Part shown: positions 26,138 to 33,661 of the stretch, in pieces
How positions within the stretch are numbered: position 1 is the first letter of the stretch
Layout of the letters: each line of letters opens with the position of its first letter
Assembly (NCBI RefSeq): GCF_900104615.1
Contig: NZ_LT629939.1
Span: 1,495,216-1,559,215 of the forward strand
DNA length: 64,000 nt
From: Merdimmobilis hominis
GTDB taxonomy: Bacteria > Bacillota > Clostridia > Oscillospirales > Ruminococcaceae
Direction of reading: 5' to 3'
The notes under the pieces: model-generated
Databases searched by the model: none
Told to the model about the DNA's origin: nothing
Seen by the model: the letters and a program-made list of their open reading frames with translations, nothing else
Translations under genes and position numbers: made by a program

Positions 26138-26791
26138 AAAAAAACTGCTTTCAAAGGCTTCCAGACAAAATCCGGTCTCTGTTTTTTTCAGGGTGATAGT
26201 GAACTCCCCTGTTTGTCCATAGCCGGAATCGTAGATACCGTTAAAGGTATAACGATCATCTTTACAGATGCGGTCAGTAATTTTTAAGGTAGAAGTATCT
26301 TTTGAACCACCCCACATGGAAACCTCATATGCATTTAGGTTGGCGTTGTAAAATGAGATTTCACGCATATCTTCAGCAGAGATGGAAAGATAGGCCTTGG
26401 CAAAGTCCTCTACAATATTGGCAAAATAGTATTGATCATAACCAAGCGGCTGCTCTCCTTCTACGAGCCAGCTCTCCCAACGATCATAAAATTTATTTCC
26501 TTTCATACGCTCTGCAAGTGCATAGCTTTGGAAACACCCATAGGCATCATCTGGGGTAAGAGGATTTTCGGTATTGATCTGGCTTGGAAAACATATAAGC
26601 ATTGGCTTATAGAATTACATCAAGACGGCTTCAGCTTCTGCAAGCGAGGCAGTTTCGGAATGCTGTGATGACTGCTCAGAGCAAGAAGATGATACTTCAG
26701 AGGGCTGGGTGTCTCCCAAGGGTGCGCGGGCGGCGCAGGAGGAAAAGAGCAGGCAGACAAAGAAAGCCAAGGATAGAAGCTGTTTTCGCAT
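26132..26791 (-). pseudogene. Lipoprotein gene interrupted by an in-frame stop
   Basis: Reading from the ATG at 26791 (GGAGTTC upstream) gives a lipoprotein signal (MRKQLLSLAFFVCLLFSSC, Cys19) and a Ser/Glu-rich linker to codon 58. There a TAA (near 26617) stops translation. The same frame then continues for 160 codons to a TGA at 26132, as a globular domain (NPLTPDDAYGCFQSYALAER ... GEFTITLKKTETGF). An ATG at 26602 could start a cytosolic fragment but lacks an RBS. The gene is more AT-rich than its neighbours. It is either a nonsense mutant or a read-through case; family not recognised. Confidence 0.7.
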
Positions 26792-26806
26792 AGAACTCCT
26801 CCATTT

Positions 26807-27673
26807 TTATTCCAGCGCCAGGGTATCGCCGGTTTGCAGGTAGTGGAGAACCTCCCCCATCCGCTCTTTTAAGGTGCTGTAGGCGAGGCGGCCGGTGCAG
26901 TGGCAGGTGTAGATGGCCTCACAGCCCAGGGCCAGCAGCTGGCTGGCGGTTTCTTCCACAAATTCCGGCGGACAGACCAGCCGGGAGGACCCTCCCAGGT
27001 GGAACCCCCCCACAATGTACCGGATGGGCTTTCCGGGGAACTGGGCCATGGCCGACCGGGCGATGTTCACAATGCCGTTGTGGCTGCAGCTGCTGACGAT
27101 GGCGAGGCCTTTGTCCCCCGCCTCCACCAGGAACATCTCGTGGGAAAAGTCGTCGGGGACCATCACCCCATCCGCCAAAGTGCAGAGGGTGCTGTCTTTA
27201 CAGGAAAAATGGGGGTCAATTCCGGCAGCGGAGCAGAGGTACAGCCGGTTGGAGAGCTGGAAGGATTCCTCCACCCAGGTGATCCGGTCCCCCATGCGGG
27301 AAAAAAAGCCCTCCGGCTCACCGATGTACCGCTCCCGGAGGCCCACCTGCTCCCCAGGATAGATGCGAGGCTCTTCGCTCACCTGATAAGGGCGGTTGTG
27401 GGCGGCGTTCTTGAAGAAAAACCGCACTTGGGGGTCGTGTTCCGCCATCTGGCGGATGCCGCCGGTGTGGTCGTTGTGGTTGTGGGAAAGGATTACCCCA
27501 TCCAGCCCCCGAAGGTCAAACCCCAGGGTCCGGGCGTTGGGGAGGAAAGCGTCGCTGGCGCCAGTATCCATGAGGTAGCGCCGCCCATCCGCTTCGATGA
27601 GGAGGGAGAGGCCGTGTTCGGCAAAAAGATCCTCCCGTGGGGATTCGTTTTCGATGAGAGCGGTCAGTTTCAT
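26807..27673 (-). CDS. MBL-fold metallo-hydrolase
   Basis: 288 residues from the ATG at 27673 (AAAGGAG 10 nt upstream). The metallo-beta-lactamase motif LSHNHNDHTGG gives HxHxDH, followed by SSCSHNGIVN, VGGFHLGG and YTCHCTG. This layout resembles the group annotated as 7,8-dihydropterin-6-methyl-4-(beta-D-ribofuranosyl)aminobenzene 5'-phosphate synthase-like, although the true substrate in bacteria is unknown. It follows the ChrB-like gene by 22 nt and is likely in the same transcript. Confidence 0.83.
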   Translation of the reverse strand: MKLTALIENESPREDLFAEHGLSLLIEADGRRYLMDTGASDAFLPNARTLGFDLRGLDGVILSHNHNDHTGGIRQMAEHDPQVRFFFKNAAHNRPYQVSEEPRIYPGEQVGLRERYIGEPEGFFSRMGDRITWVEESFQLSNRLYLCSAAGIDPHFSCKDSTLCTLADGVMVPDDFSHEMFLVEAGDKGLAIVSSCSHNGIVNIARSAMAQFPGKPIRYIVGGFHLGGSSRLVCPPEFVEETASQLLALGCEAIYTCHCTGRLAYSTLKERMGEVLHYLQTGDTLALE

Positions 27674-27695
27674 AGGGGGAAGACTCCTTTCAGGA

Positions 27696-28235
27696 TTATT
27701 TCTTTTCCAGGGCGCGGCGCAGCTGGGTGGAGAAATCGGTGGCAGCGCCCCGGAACGCCTCGATGATTTGGGAAAAACCATACTCGATGTCCTTGGAAAG
27801 CTCGGCGGCGAAATAGTCCCGGGACTTGACCTTGCGGTATTGGCGCATCATCTTTTTGACCTCATCTGCATACCGTTCCATGGAGGAGAGGGTAACCTGC
27901 TTTTTCAGGGCGGCCAAGACGTTGCGGCAGTCCTCCAGCAGCTCCTGATATTCCGCCTCCGACTGCCGGCGGAACCGGTCGATCATGGCGGATTCGTCCT
28001 TCTGCTCCACAAAGCGCAGCTCCACCAAGGTGGAATCGCCTCCCATCTCTCGGATTTTGGCCGCCAGTGCCTGGAATTGGGAACGGCTGTCCTTGGTGTT
28101 GGGGAGGATGGCCACGCCAGGACGGAAATACTCCGCGCCAAACTCTTTGAGCTTGCGCCAAACATATACCCGGTTTCGGGAAGGTTCGATGGGGACGTTG
28201 TACCCCAGCGCGATCCAGCGGCAGGAATCCAGCAT
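27696..28235 (-). CDS. ChrB-like protein
   Basis: 179 residues from the ATG at 28235 (AAAAGGAGG 7 nt upstream). WIALGYNVPIEPSRNRVYVW, then LKEFGAEYFRPGVAILPNTK, matches the N-terminal domain of ChrB, first described in chromate resistance; here it stands alone without ChrA. The C-terminal part (YADEVKKMMRQYRKVKSRDY) is helical. A regulator or stress role is possible. Confidence 0.7.
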   Translation of the reverse strand: MLDSCRWIALGYNVPIEPSRNRVYVWRKLKEFGAEYFRPGVAILPNTKDSRSQFQALAAKIREMGGDSTLVELRFVEQKDESAMIDRFRRQSEAEYQELLEDCRNVLAALKKQVTLSSMERYADEVKKMMRQYRKVKSRDYFAAELSKDIEYGFSQIIEAFRGAATDFSTQLRRALEKK

Positions 28236-28286
28236 GGCAATGCCTCCTTTTTCATCCAATTTTATAGGTGGGAACTCTTTGCACCC

Positions 28287-28315
28287 ATTGTAACAACTGT
28301 TAGCCTTTCGGTCAA
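28287..28315 (-). promoter_or_regulatory. SigA promoter for the ChrB-like/MBL operon
   Basis: Minus strand: TTGACC (28315-28310), 17 nt, TACAAT (28292-28287). Strong match with ideal spacing. Confidence 0.78.
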
Positions 28316-28463
28316 GGAAGTTTTGGGATGAAAGGCCTGTTTCCCCAGGGGGAAAACAGGAAATCTCCGATAAGTTTTTGCAGGAATAGAAAAAAATCCT
28401 GCAAAAAATCTGTGGCAAATGATGAAATACACCGAAAAAGAGGAAAAAATGTCCTGTAGGGGG

Positions 28464-28492
28464 TTGCGTATCTGCAAGAATCGTGATACTAT
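28464..28492 (+). promoter_or_regulatory. SigA promoter for asnA
   Basis: TTGCGT (28464-28469), 17 nt, TACTAT (28487-28492). Start expected about 45 nt before the asnA ATG. Confidence 0.7.
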
Positions 28493-28544
28493 TAGAGCAT
28501 TGTTTTTACAAACACAAACCAACACTGTAAGGAGGGTATTGCCG

Positions 28545-29558
28545 ATGTCACTGGAGAGATTGCAACTTCCAGAAGGGTACCAGCCCAAGCTGGACATTAT
28601 GGAAACCGAAATCGCCATCAAACTGCTGAAGGATACTTTTGAGAGGGAGCTTGCCAATCAGCTCAATTTGACCCGTGTGTCGGCCCCCTTGTTTGTACTG
28701 CCGGGCAGCGGCCTCAACGACGACCTGAACGGGGTGGAGCGCCCGGTTCAGTTTGATGTCAAAGACATGGGGGAGGATGTGCAGATCGTCCACTCCCTGG
28801 CTAAATGGAAACGCCAAGCCTTGAAGCGCTACCACTTCCCCCTGGACAGCGGCCTGTACTGCGATATGAACGCCATCCGCCGGGATGAGGAGCTGGACAA
28901 CATCCACTCCATCTATGTGGACCAGTGGGATTGGGAGCGGGTCATCAACCGGGAGGAGCGCAACGTGGAGTTCCTGAAGGAGACGGTCCGCAAGATTGTG
29001 GCCGCCCTGCGCCTCACCGAGGAGAAACTGATCGCCGCCTACCCGGCCTACACCCCCAAGGTGGCAGAGGACGTCACCTTTATCACCTCCCAGGAGCTGG
29101 AGGACCGGTACCCCGGCTTCACCCCCAAACAGCGGGAGGACGCCATCTGTAAGGAATGCGGTACCGTGTTCCTGATGCAGATCGGTGGCAAGCTCAAAGG
29201 CGGCAAGCCCCACGACGGCCGTGCCCCGGACTACGACGACTGGAAACTCAACGGCGACCTGCTGGTGTGGTACCCCATCCTGGGCCACGCCTTCGAGTTG
29301 TCCAGCATGGGCATCCGGGTGGACGAAAAGGCTATGGAGGAACAGCTGCGGCTGGCAGGATGTGAATCCCGCCGGGAACTTCCCTTCCACAAACAGCTTT
29401 TAGCGGGGGAACTGCCCCTGACCATGGGCGGAGGCATCGGCCAATCCCGCCTGTGCATGTATCTCTTGGAAAAAGCGCACATCGGCGAGGTTCAGGCGGC
29501 TGTCTGGCCGGAGAATATGATCCGCCGCTGTGATGAAAACGGCATCCACCTTCTGTAA
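28545..29558 (+). CDS. asnA: Aspartate-ammonia ligase (asparagine synthetase A)
   Basis: 337 residues from the ATG at 28545 (AAGGAGGG 7 nt upstream). It resembles class II tRNA synthetases: VSAPLFVLPGSGLNDDLNGV, HSLAKWKRQAL, GLYCDMNAIRRDE, SIYVDQWDWE and the C-terminal TMGGGIGQSRLCMYLL motif 3. It makes asparagine from aspartate, ammonia and ATP. Ammonia use fits an anaerobe that also runs glycine cleavage. No tRNA-like leader or T-box was seen in its short 5' region. Confidence 0.97.
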   Translation: MSLERLQLPEGYQPKLDIMETEIAIKLLKDTFERELANQLNLTRVSAPLFVLPGSGLNDDLNGVERPVQFDVKDMGEDVQIVHSLAKWKRQALKRYHFPLDSGLYCDMNAIRRDEELDNIHSIYVDQWDWERVINREERNVEFLKETVRKIVAALRLTEEKLIAAYPAYTPKVAEDVTFITSQELEDRYPGFTPKQREDAICKECGTVFLMQIGGKLKGGKPHDGRAPDYDDWKLNGDLLVWYPILGHAFELSSMGIRVDEKAMEEQLRLAGCESRRELPFHKQLLAGELPLTMGGGIGQSRLCMYLLEKAHIGEVQAAVWPENMIRRCDENGIHLL

Positions 29559-29572
29559 TCTGCTGAGAAAAA

Positions 29573-29610
29573 GGCGCCGAAAAAGCTGGAGACAGCCTAA
29601 GGCGCCTCTT
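29573..29610 (+). terminator. Terminator after asnA
   Basis: GGCGCC (29573-29578) and AGGCGCCTCTTTTG near 29600 form the outer stem. An inner GCTG/CAGC adds pairing. The T-tract is modest. Confidence 0.6.
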
Positions 29611-29722
29611 TTGCAGGTCGAAAATGGAGTTATTTTGTATATTTTAAACAGTTAGGCGCCGTCTCTTTCTATCCGATAAAAAAACGGAAAAATAATGGCC
29701 CTTGAACTAGTACCATTGACGA

Positions 29723-29751
29723 TTGACTTTACCCGCCAGATGCTATATCAT
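29723..29751 (+). promoter_or_regulatory. nrd promoter P1 with overlapping NrdR-like box
   Basis: TTGACT (29723-29728), 17 nt, TATCAT (29746-29751). An NrdR-box-like sequence (ATCATAGTATTTGTGT, 29747-29762) covers the -10 and start region. Confidence 0.6.
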
Positions 29752-29781
29752 AGTATTTGTGTCACAGGAGCATACAAGATA

Positions 29782-29810
29782 TTGTGCTCATATTTTGTCG
29801 ACTATACAAT
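29782..29810 (+). promoter_or_regulatory. nrd promoter P2 with overlapping NrdR-like box
   Basis: TTGTGC (29782-29787), 17 nt, TACAAT (29805-29810). The -35 is the end of ATACAAGATATTGTGC (29772-29787), which matches the NrdR consensus ACACWATATWTWGTGT at about 13 of 16 positions. Confidence 0.6.
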
Positions 29811-29859
29811 ATCAATGATATATGGCCTTTTATACAAATAGGAAATCGGAGGAAGAGAT

Positions 29860-32178
29860 ATGATCAGGCAGATTGTGAAGCGCGATGGGAGAACCGTTCC
29901 CTTCGACGAAAAGAAGATTGCAGATGCCATCTTCAAGGCGGCGAAAGTGCTGGGGGGCGACAACTACGAGATGGCCCAGGACTTGGCCCATCAGGTTGTC
30001 CTCTACCTGGAACAGCAGTACGGTGAGGTAGAGCCCACCGTGGAACAGGTTCAAGACGCCGTAGAACACACCCTGATCGAAAATGGCCACAGCCGCACCG
30101 CCAAGGAGTACATCCTGTACCGCGCCCAGCGCACCCGGGTGCGGGAGATGAACACGAAGTTGATGAAGATCTATGAAGATCTGACCTTCCAGGACGCGGA
30201 GGACAACGACGTCAAACGGGAGAATGCCAACATCGACGGGGACACCCCCATGGGAACCATGCTGAAGTATGGGTCCGAGGGCGCCAAGCAGTTCTGTGAG
30301 ATGTACATCCTCGACCCTGCGTATTCCAAAGCCCACATAGATGGGGATATCCACATCCACGACATGGACTTCTACACTTTGACCACCACCTGTTGCCAGA
30401 TTGACATTGAAAAGCTGTTCCGCGGCGGTTTTTCCACCGGCCACGGTTTCCTGCGGGAGCCCAATGACATCCAAAGCTATGCCGCCCTGGGGTGCATTGC
30501 CATCCAGTCCAACCAGAACGACCAGCATGGCGGCCAGAGCATCCCTAACTTCGACTATGGGATGGCCCACGGGGTGGTAAAGACCTTCCGTAAGCTGTAC
30601 CGTAAAAACCTGGCAAAAGCCTGTGAATTGCTGTGCGGCATGGAAAACGCCGAGGAGACCATCAAAGGGATGATGAACGCCATCCAGGAGGAAACCGGCT
30701 TGTACCCCATCCTGGCTGATGACAATGGCTATCGGGAAGAGGAAGCCAAACGCTTGGGCGAGATGATGGACCCAGCTTTGGCGGAACACTGCCAGCAGTT
30801 CGCCCACAAGAGTGCGGCACAGGAGACCGACCGCTCCACCTTCCAAGCCATGGAGGCGCTGGTTCACAACCTGAATACCATGCATTCCCGCGCTGGCGCC
30901 CAGGTGCCCTTCAGCTCCATCAACTACGGGACCGACACCTCCCCCGAGGGGCGGATGGTCATTAAGAACATCCTGTTGGCCACCGAGGCTGGCCTTGGCA
31001 ACGGCGAGACCGCCATTTTCCCCATCCACATCTTCAAGGTGAAAGAGGGGATCAATTACAACGAAGGCGAACCCAACTATGACCTGTTTAAGCTGGCCTG
31101 CCGGGTGTCTGCCAAGCGGCTGTTCCCCAACTTCTCTTTCCTGGATGCACCCTTCAACCTCCAGTACTACAAGCCCGGCGACCCCAATACCGAAGTCGCC
31201 TATATGGGCTGCCGCACCCGGGTTATGGCTAACGTCCACGACCCCAGCCGGGAGACCACCTTTGGCCGGGGCAACCTGAGCTTTACCTCGGTGAACCTGC
31301 CTCGTCTGGCCATCAAAGCCAACCACGATGTGGATTTGTTCTTTGAGATGCTGGATCATGAGATCGACCTGGTCATCGACCAGCTGATGGCCCGTTTCCG
31401 CCTGCAAGCCTCTAAAAAGGTGCGCAACTACCCCTTCCTCATGGGGCAGGGGGTCTGGCTGGACTCCGATAAGCTCTCCCCCGACGACGAGGTGGGCGAA
31501 GTGCTCAAACACGGCACCTTGACCATGGGCTTCATCGGTTTGGCTGAGTGCCTCAAGGCGCTGACCGGCTACCACCACGGAGAGTCGGCGGAGTCCCAGA
31601 AGTTGGGCTTGGAGATCATCGGCTACATGCGCAAACGGATGGATGAGGAATCCCAGAAAACCGGCTTCAACTATTCGTTGATCGCCACCCCTGCCGAGGG
31701 CCTCTCCGGCCGGTTCGTGCGGATCGACAAAAAGCGGTATGGCATCATCCCCGGGGTTACCGACCGGGAATACTACACCAACTCCTTCCACATTCCGGTG
31801 TACTATGAGATCAACGCCTTTGATAAAATCCGCTTGGAAGCCCCTTACCATGCCCTGACCAACGGCGGGCACATCACCTATGTGGAACTGGACGGCGACC
31901 CCAGCAAAAACCTGGAAGCCTTCGAAGCGGTTGTCCGTTGTATGAAGGAAGCCGGAGTGGGGTACGGCTCGGTGAACCATCCGGTGGACCGGGACCCGGT
32001 CTGCGGTTACACTGGCATCATCGACGATGTTTGCCCCCGCTGTGGCCGCCGGGAAGGGGAAGGGGTCAGTGTGGCCCACCTGAAACGGATTGGCGCCTAT
32101 AAAAACTACAATGCCGACACCATCGGTTACCATGGAGACCCCCATGAGGAGGCCGACCGAATCCCCAACAAAGTGTAA
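29860..32178 (+). CDS. nrdD: Anaerobic ribonucleoside-triphosphate reductase, large chain without a normal glycyl-radical motif
   Basis: 772 residues. An N-terminal ATP-cone (RQIVKRDGRTVPFDEKKIAD, ~1-90) precedes the class III reductase barrel (GDIHIHDMDFYTLTTTCCQI; AALGCIAIQSNQNDQHGGQS; GYMGCRTRV-type block). Near the C terminus are zinc-site Cys715, Cys725 and Cys728, but the fourth ligand position is Asp712 (DPVCGYTG...CPRCG). The canonical R-V/I-x-GYLG glycyl-radical motif is absent. The chain ends with a degenerate NADTIGYHGDP (Gly756, no Arg) 17 residues from its end. The intact radical domain is in the next gene. Class III enzymes reduce NTPs to dNTPs without oxygen. Confidence 0.9.
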   Translation: MIRQIVKRDGRTVPFDEKKIADAIFKAAKVLGGDNYEMAQDLAHQVVLYLEQQYGEVEPTVEQVQDAVEHTLIENGHSRTAKEYILYRAQRTRVREMNTKLMKIYEDLTFQDAEDNDVKRENANIDGDTPMGTMLKYGSEGAKQFCEMYILDPAYSKAHIDGDIHIHDMDFYTLTTTCCQIDIEKLFRGGFSTGHGFLREPNDIQSYAALGCIAIQSNQNDQHGGQSIPNFDYGMAHGVVKTFRKLYRKNLAKACELLCGMENAEETIKGMMNAIQEETGLYPILADDNGYREEEAKRLGEMMDPALAEHCQQFAHKSAAQETDRSTFQAMEALVHNLNTMHSRAGAQVPFSSINYGTDTSPEGRMVIKNILLATEAGLGNGETAIFPIHIFKVKEGINYNEGEPNYDLFKLACRVSAKRLFPNFSFLDAPFNLQYYKPGDPNTEVAYMGCRTRVMANVHDPSRETTFGRGNLSFTSVNLPRLAIKANHDVDLFFEMLDHEIDLVIDQLMARFRLQASKKVRNYPFLMGQGVWLDSDKLSPDDEVGEVLKHGTLTMGFIGLAECLKALTGYHHGESAESQKLGLEIIGYMRKRMDEESQKTGFNYSLIATPAEGLSGRFVRIDKKRYGIIPGVTDREYYTNSFHIPVYYEINAFDKIRLEAPYHALTNGGHITYVELDGDPSKNLEAFEAVVRCMKEAGVGYGSVNHPVDRDPVCGYTGIIDDVCPRCGRREGEGVSVAHLKRIGAYKNYNADTIGYHGDPHEEADRIPNKV

Positions 32179-32239
32179 TAATTATTGTTTATTCAACAAA
32201 TAGTATCTATATTCATCCATTTTGAAGGAGGAACCTGTT

Positions 32240-32419
32240 ATGCAAACCACACAATACAATGAAGAAGAAATCATGATTGGTGAAGGCGTCGGCTTTGAGC
32301 GGATCCGCCGGATCACCGGTTACCTGGTGGGCACCTTGGATCGGTTCAACAACGCCAAACGGGCGGAAGAGCGGGATCGGGTGAAGCATTCGGTCACCTC
32401 CCCCATGGAGCGCATTTAA
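32240..32419 (+). CDS. Free-standing NrdD glycyl-radical domain protein
   Basis: 59 residues from the ATG at 32240 (GAAGGAGG 8 nt upstream). FERIRRITGYLVGTLDRFNN followed by AKRAEERDRVKH matches the extreme C terminus of normal NrdD chains, with the radical Gly27 in RITGYLV. The first ~18 residues (MQTTQYNEEEIMIGEGVG) are extra. The gene has its own RBS, starts 61 nt after the nrdD stop, and overlaps nrdG (TAATG). It may dock into the NrdD barrel as the radical-carrying subunit, or serve as a spare part in the manner of YfiD for pyruvate formate-lyase. Confidence 0.85.
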   Translation: MQTTQYNEEEIMIGEGVGFERIRRITGYLVGTLDRFNNAKRAEERDRVKHSVTSPMERI

Positions 32420-32919
32420 TGCTGCGGATCGCTGGAATTGTCCGGGAATCCATTGTGGATGGCCCAGGCCTGCGGTTTGTGGTGTTTACCCAAGGGTGCC
32501 CCCACCACTGCCCTCACTGCCACAACCCGGAGAGCCATGACCCTACAGGTGGGTACCTGATTGAGGAGGGGAAGATTCTGGAGGAATACCGGAAGAACCC
32601 ACTCCTCTCCGGGATCACCTTCTCCGGCGGGGAGCCCACCCTCCAGGCCAAAGAGCTGGTCCCCATCGCCCGGGCCGTGGTGGAGGATGGCAAGTACAAT
32701 GTGATCTTCAGTGGGTACACCTTTGAGGAGCTGATGAAGCGCTGCGAAACGGAACCCGAGCTGTGGGAGCTGCTGGGCCTTTGCCGATACCTGATCGATG
32801 GGCGGTATGTCCACGAACAGCGGGATTTGACCCTTCATTTCCGGGGGAGCCGCAACCAGCGGATCATCGACCTGCCGGCCTCCCTGCCCTCCAAAACCCC
32901 GGTGGTGGTGGAGCTGTAA
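32419..32919 (+). CDS. nrdG: Anaerobic ribonucleotide reductase activating protein
   Basis: 166 residues, normal length. The radical SAM cluster CPHHCPHC (CxxxCxxC, near residues 27-34) binds [4Fe-4S]; GITFSGGEPTLQ is the SAM-binding motif. NrdG abstracts a hydrogen from the glycyl-radical domain. Here its direct partner in the operon is the 59-residue domain protein, with which it overlaps. It is followed by a terminator. Confidence 0.96.
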   Translation: MLRIAGIVRESIVDGPGLRFVVFTQGCPHHCPHCHNPESHDPTGGYLIEEGKILEEYRKNPLLSGITFSGGEPTLQAKELVPIARAVVEDGKYNVIFSGYTFEELMKRCETEPELWELLGLCRYLIDGRYVHEQRDLTLHFRGSRNQRIIDLPASLPSKTPVVVEL

Positions 32920-32930
32920 TCAAAAGAGAA

Positions 32931-32962
32931 AAACGGACGGATCCATAGATCCGTCCGTTTTT
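32931..32962 (+). terminator. Terminator after nrdG
   Basis: AAACGGACGGATC-catag... paired with GATCCGTCCGTTTTTT. Strong stem and T-tract. Confidence 0.93.
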
Positions 32963-33009
32963 TGCCGTTCTCAGCCACCTGTGCAGGAGAGAAACTTTTC
33001 TTGGCCTAC

Positions 33010-33038
33010 TTGCGCCGCCAGTTCTCCTTTGGTATTCT
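33010..33038 (+). promoter_or_regulatory. SigA promoter for the nitroreductase gene
   Basis: TTGCGC (33010-33015), 17 nt, TATTCT (33033-33038). The leader is about 100 nt. Confidence 0.5.
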
Positions 33039-33142
33039 GGTAGCAAAGGGGAGAAGTGCGGGAACAGCACAGCTGGTCTGTAAAGAGGAACCGCTCCACC
33101 TCCCCAGCAGAGAAGAGTACAACGCTGCAAGGAGGATGTTTT

Positions 33143-33661
33143 ATGGACTTTTTAGAGCTTGCCAAAACAAGATATTCGGTGCGCAGCTTCGCGCCTCAGC
33201 CTGTGGAGCAGGAGAAGGTAGATCTGCTGCTCCAAGCGGCCCAAGCGGCCCCCACGGCAGTAAATTTTCAACCTTACCGCATCTTGGTTCTTCAGGAGCA
33301 GGAGGCTCTTTCCAAGCTGAAAGACTGTACCCGGTATCATTTTGACGCGCCGCTGGCCTTGGTGGTATTGGCGGATCACGCCACATCCTGGAAGAGGAAA
33401 TACGATGGCAAGGACGCCGCCGAGGTGGATGCCGCCATCGTCGGGACCCATATCATGCTTCAAGCGGTGGCTCTGGGTCTGGGGAGCACCTGGGTGGGTT
33501 ACTTTGACCCATCAGCCTTGCGGGAGGCCTACCATGTGCCGGAGAATTTGGAGCCGGTAGCGGTTTTCCCGGTAGGGTATCCTGCCAAGGGATGCAAGCC
33601 CAGTGCCCAGCACACCCAGCGCAAACCACTGGAGGAGATTGTAATATACAATCAGTTCTAA
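33143..33661 (+). CDS. Nitroreductase family flavoprotein
   Basis: 172 residues from the ATG at 33143 (AAGGAGG 7 nt upstream). RYSVRSFAPQPVEQEKVDLL and AAPTAVNFQPYRILVL form the FMN-binding start; GTHIMLQAVALGLGSTWVGY is the conserved helix; VGYPA near the end contacts FMN. It is a compact member of the family. It probably reduces quinones, nitro compounds or related substrates with NAD(P)H; the physiological substrate is unknown. Confidence 0.9.
   Translation: MDFLELAKTRYSVRSFAPQPVEQEKVDLLLQAAQAAPTAVNFQPYRILVLQEQEALSKLKDCTRYHFDAPLALVVLADHATSWKRKYDGKDAAEVDAAIVGTHIMLQAVALGLGSTWVGYFDPSALREAYHVPENLEPVAVFPVGYPAKGCKPSAQHTQRKPLEEIVIYNQF

Noticed and set aside
29830..32145. 771-codon ORF antisense to nrdD
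   Set aside because: It is a shadow of the GC-rich nrdD reading frame; nrdD has the conserved motifs.
33045..33142. T-box or riboswitch leader for the nitroreductase gene
   Set aside because: GGAACCGC is suggestive but the T-box core, specifier loop and antiterminator are missing.
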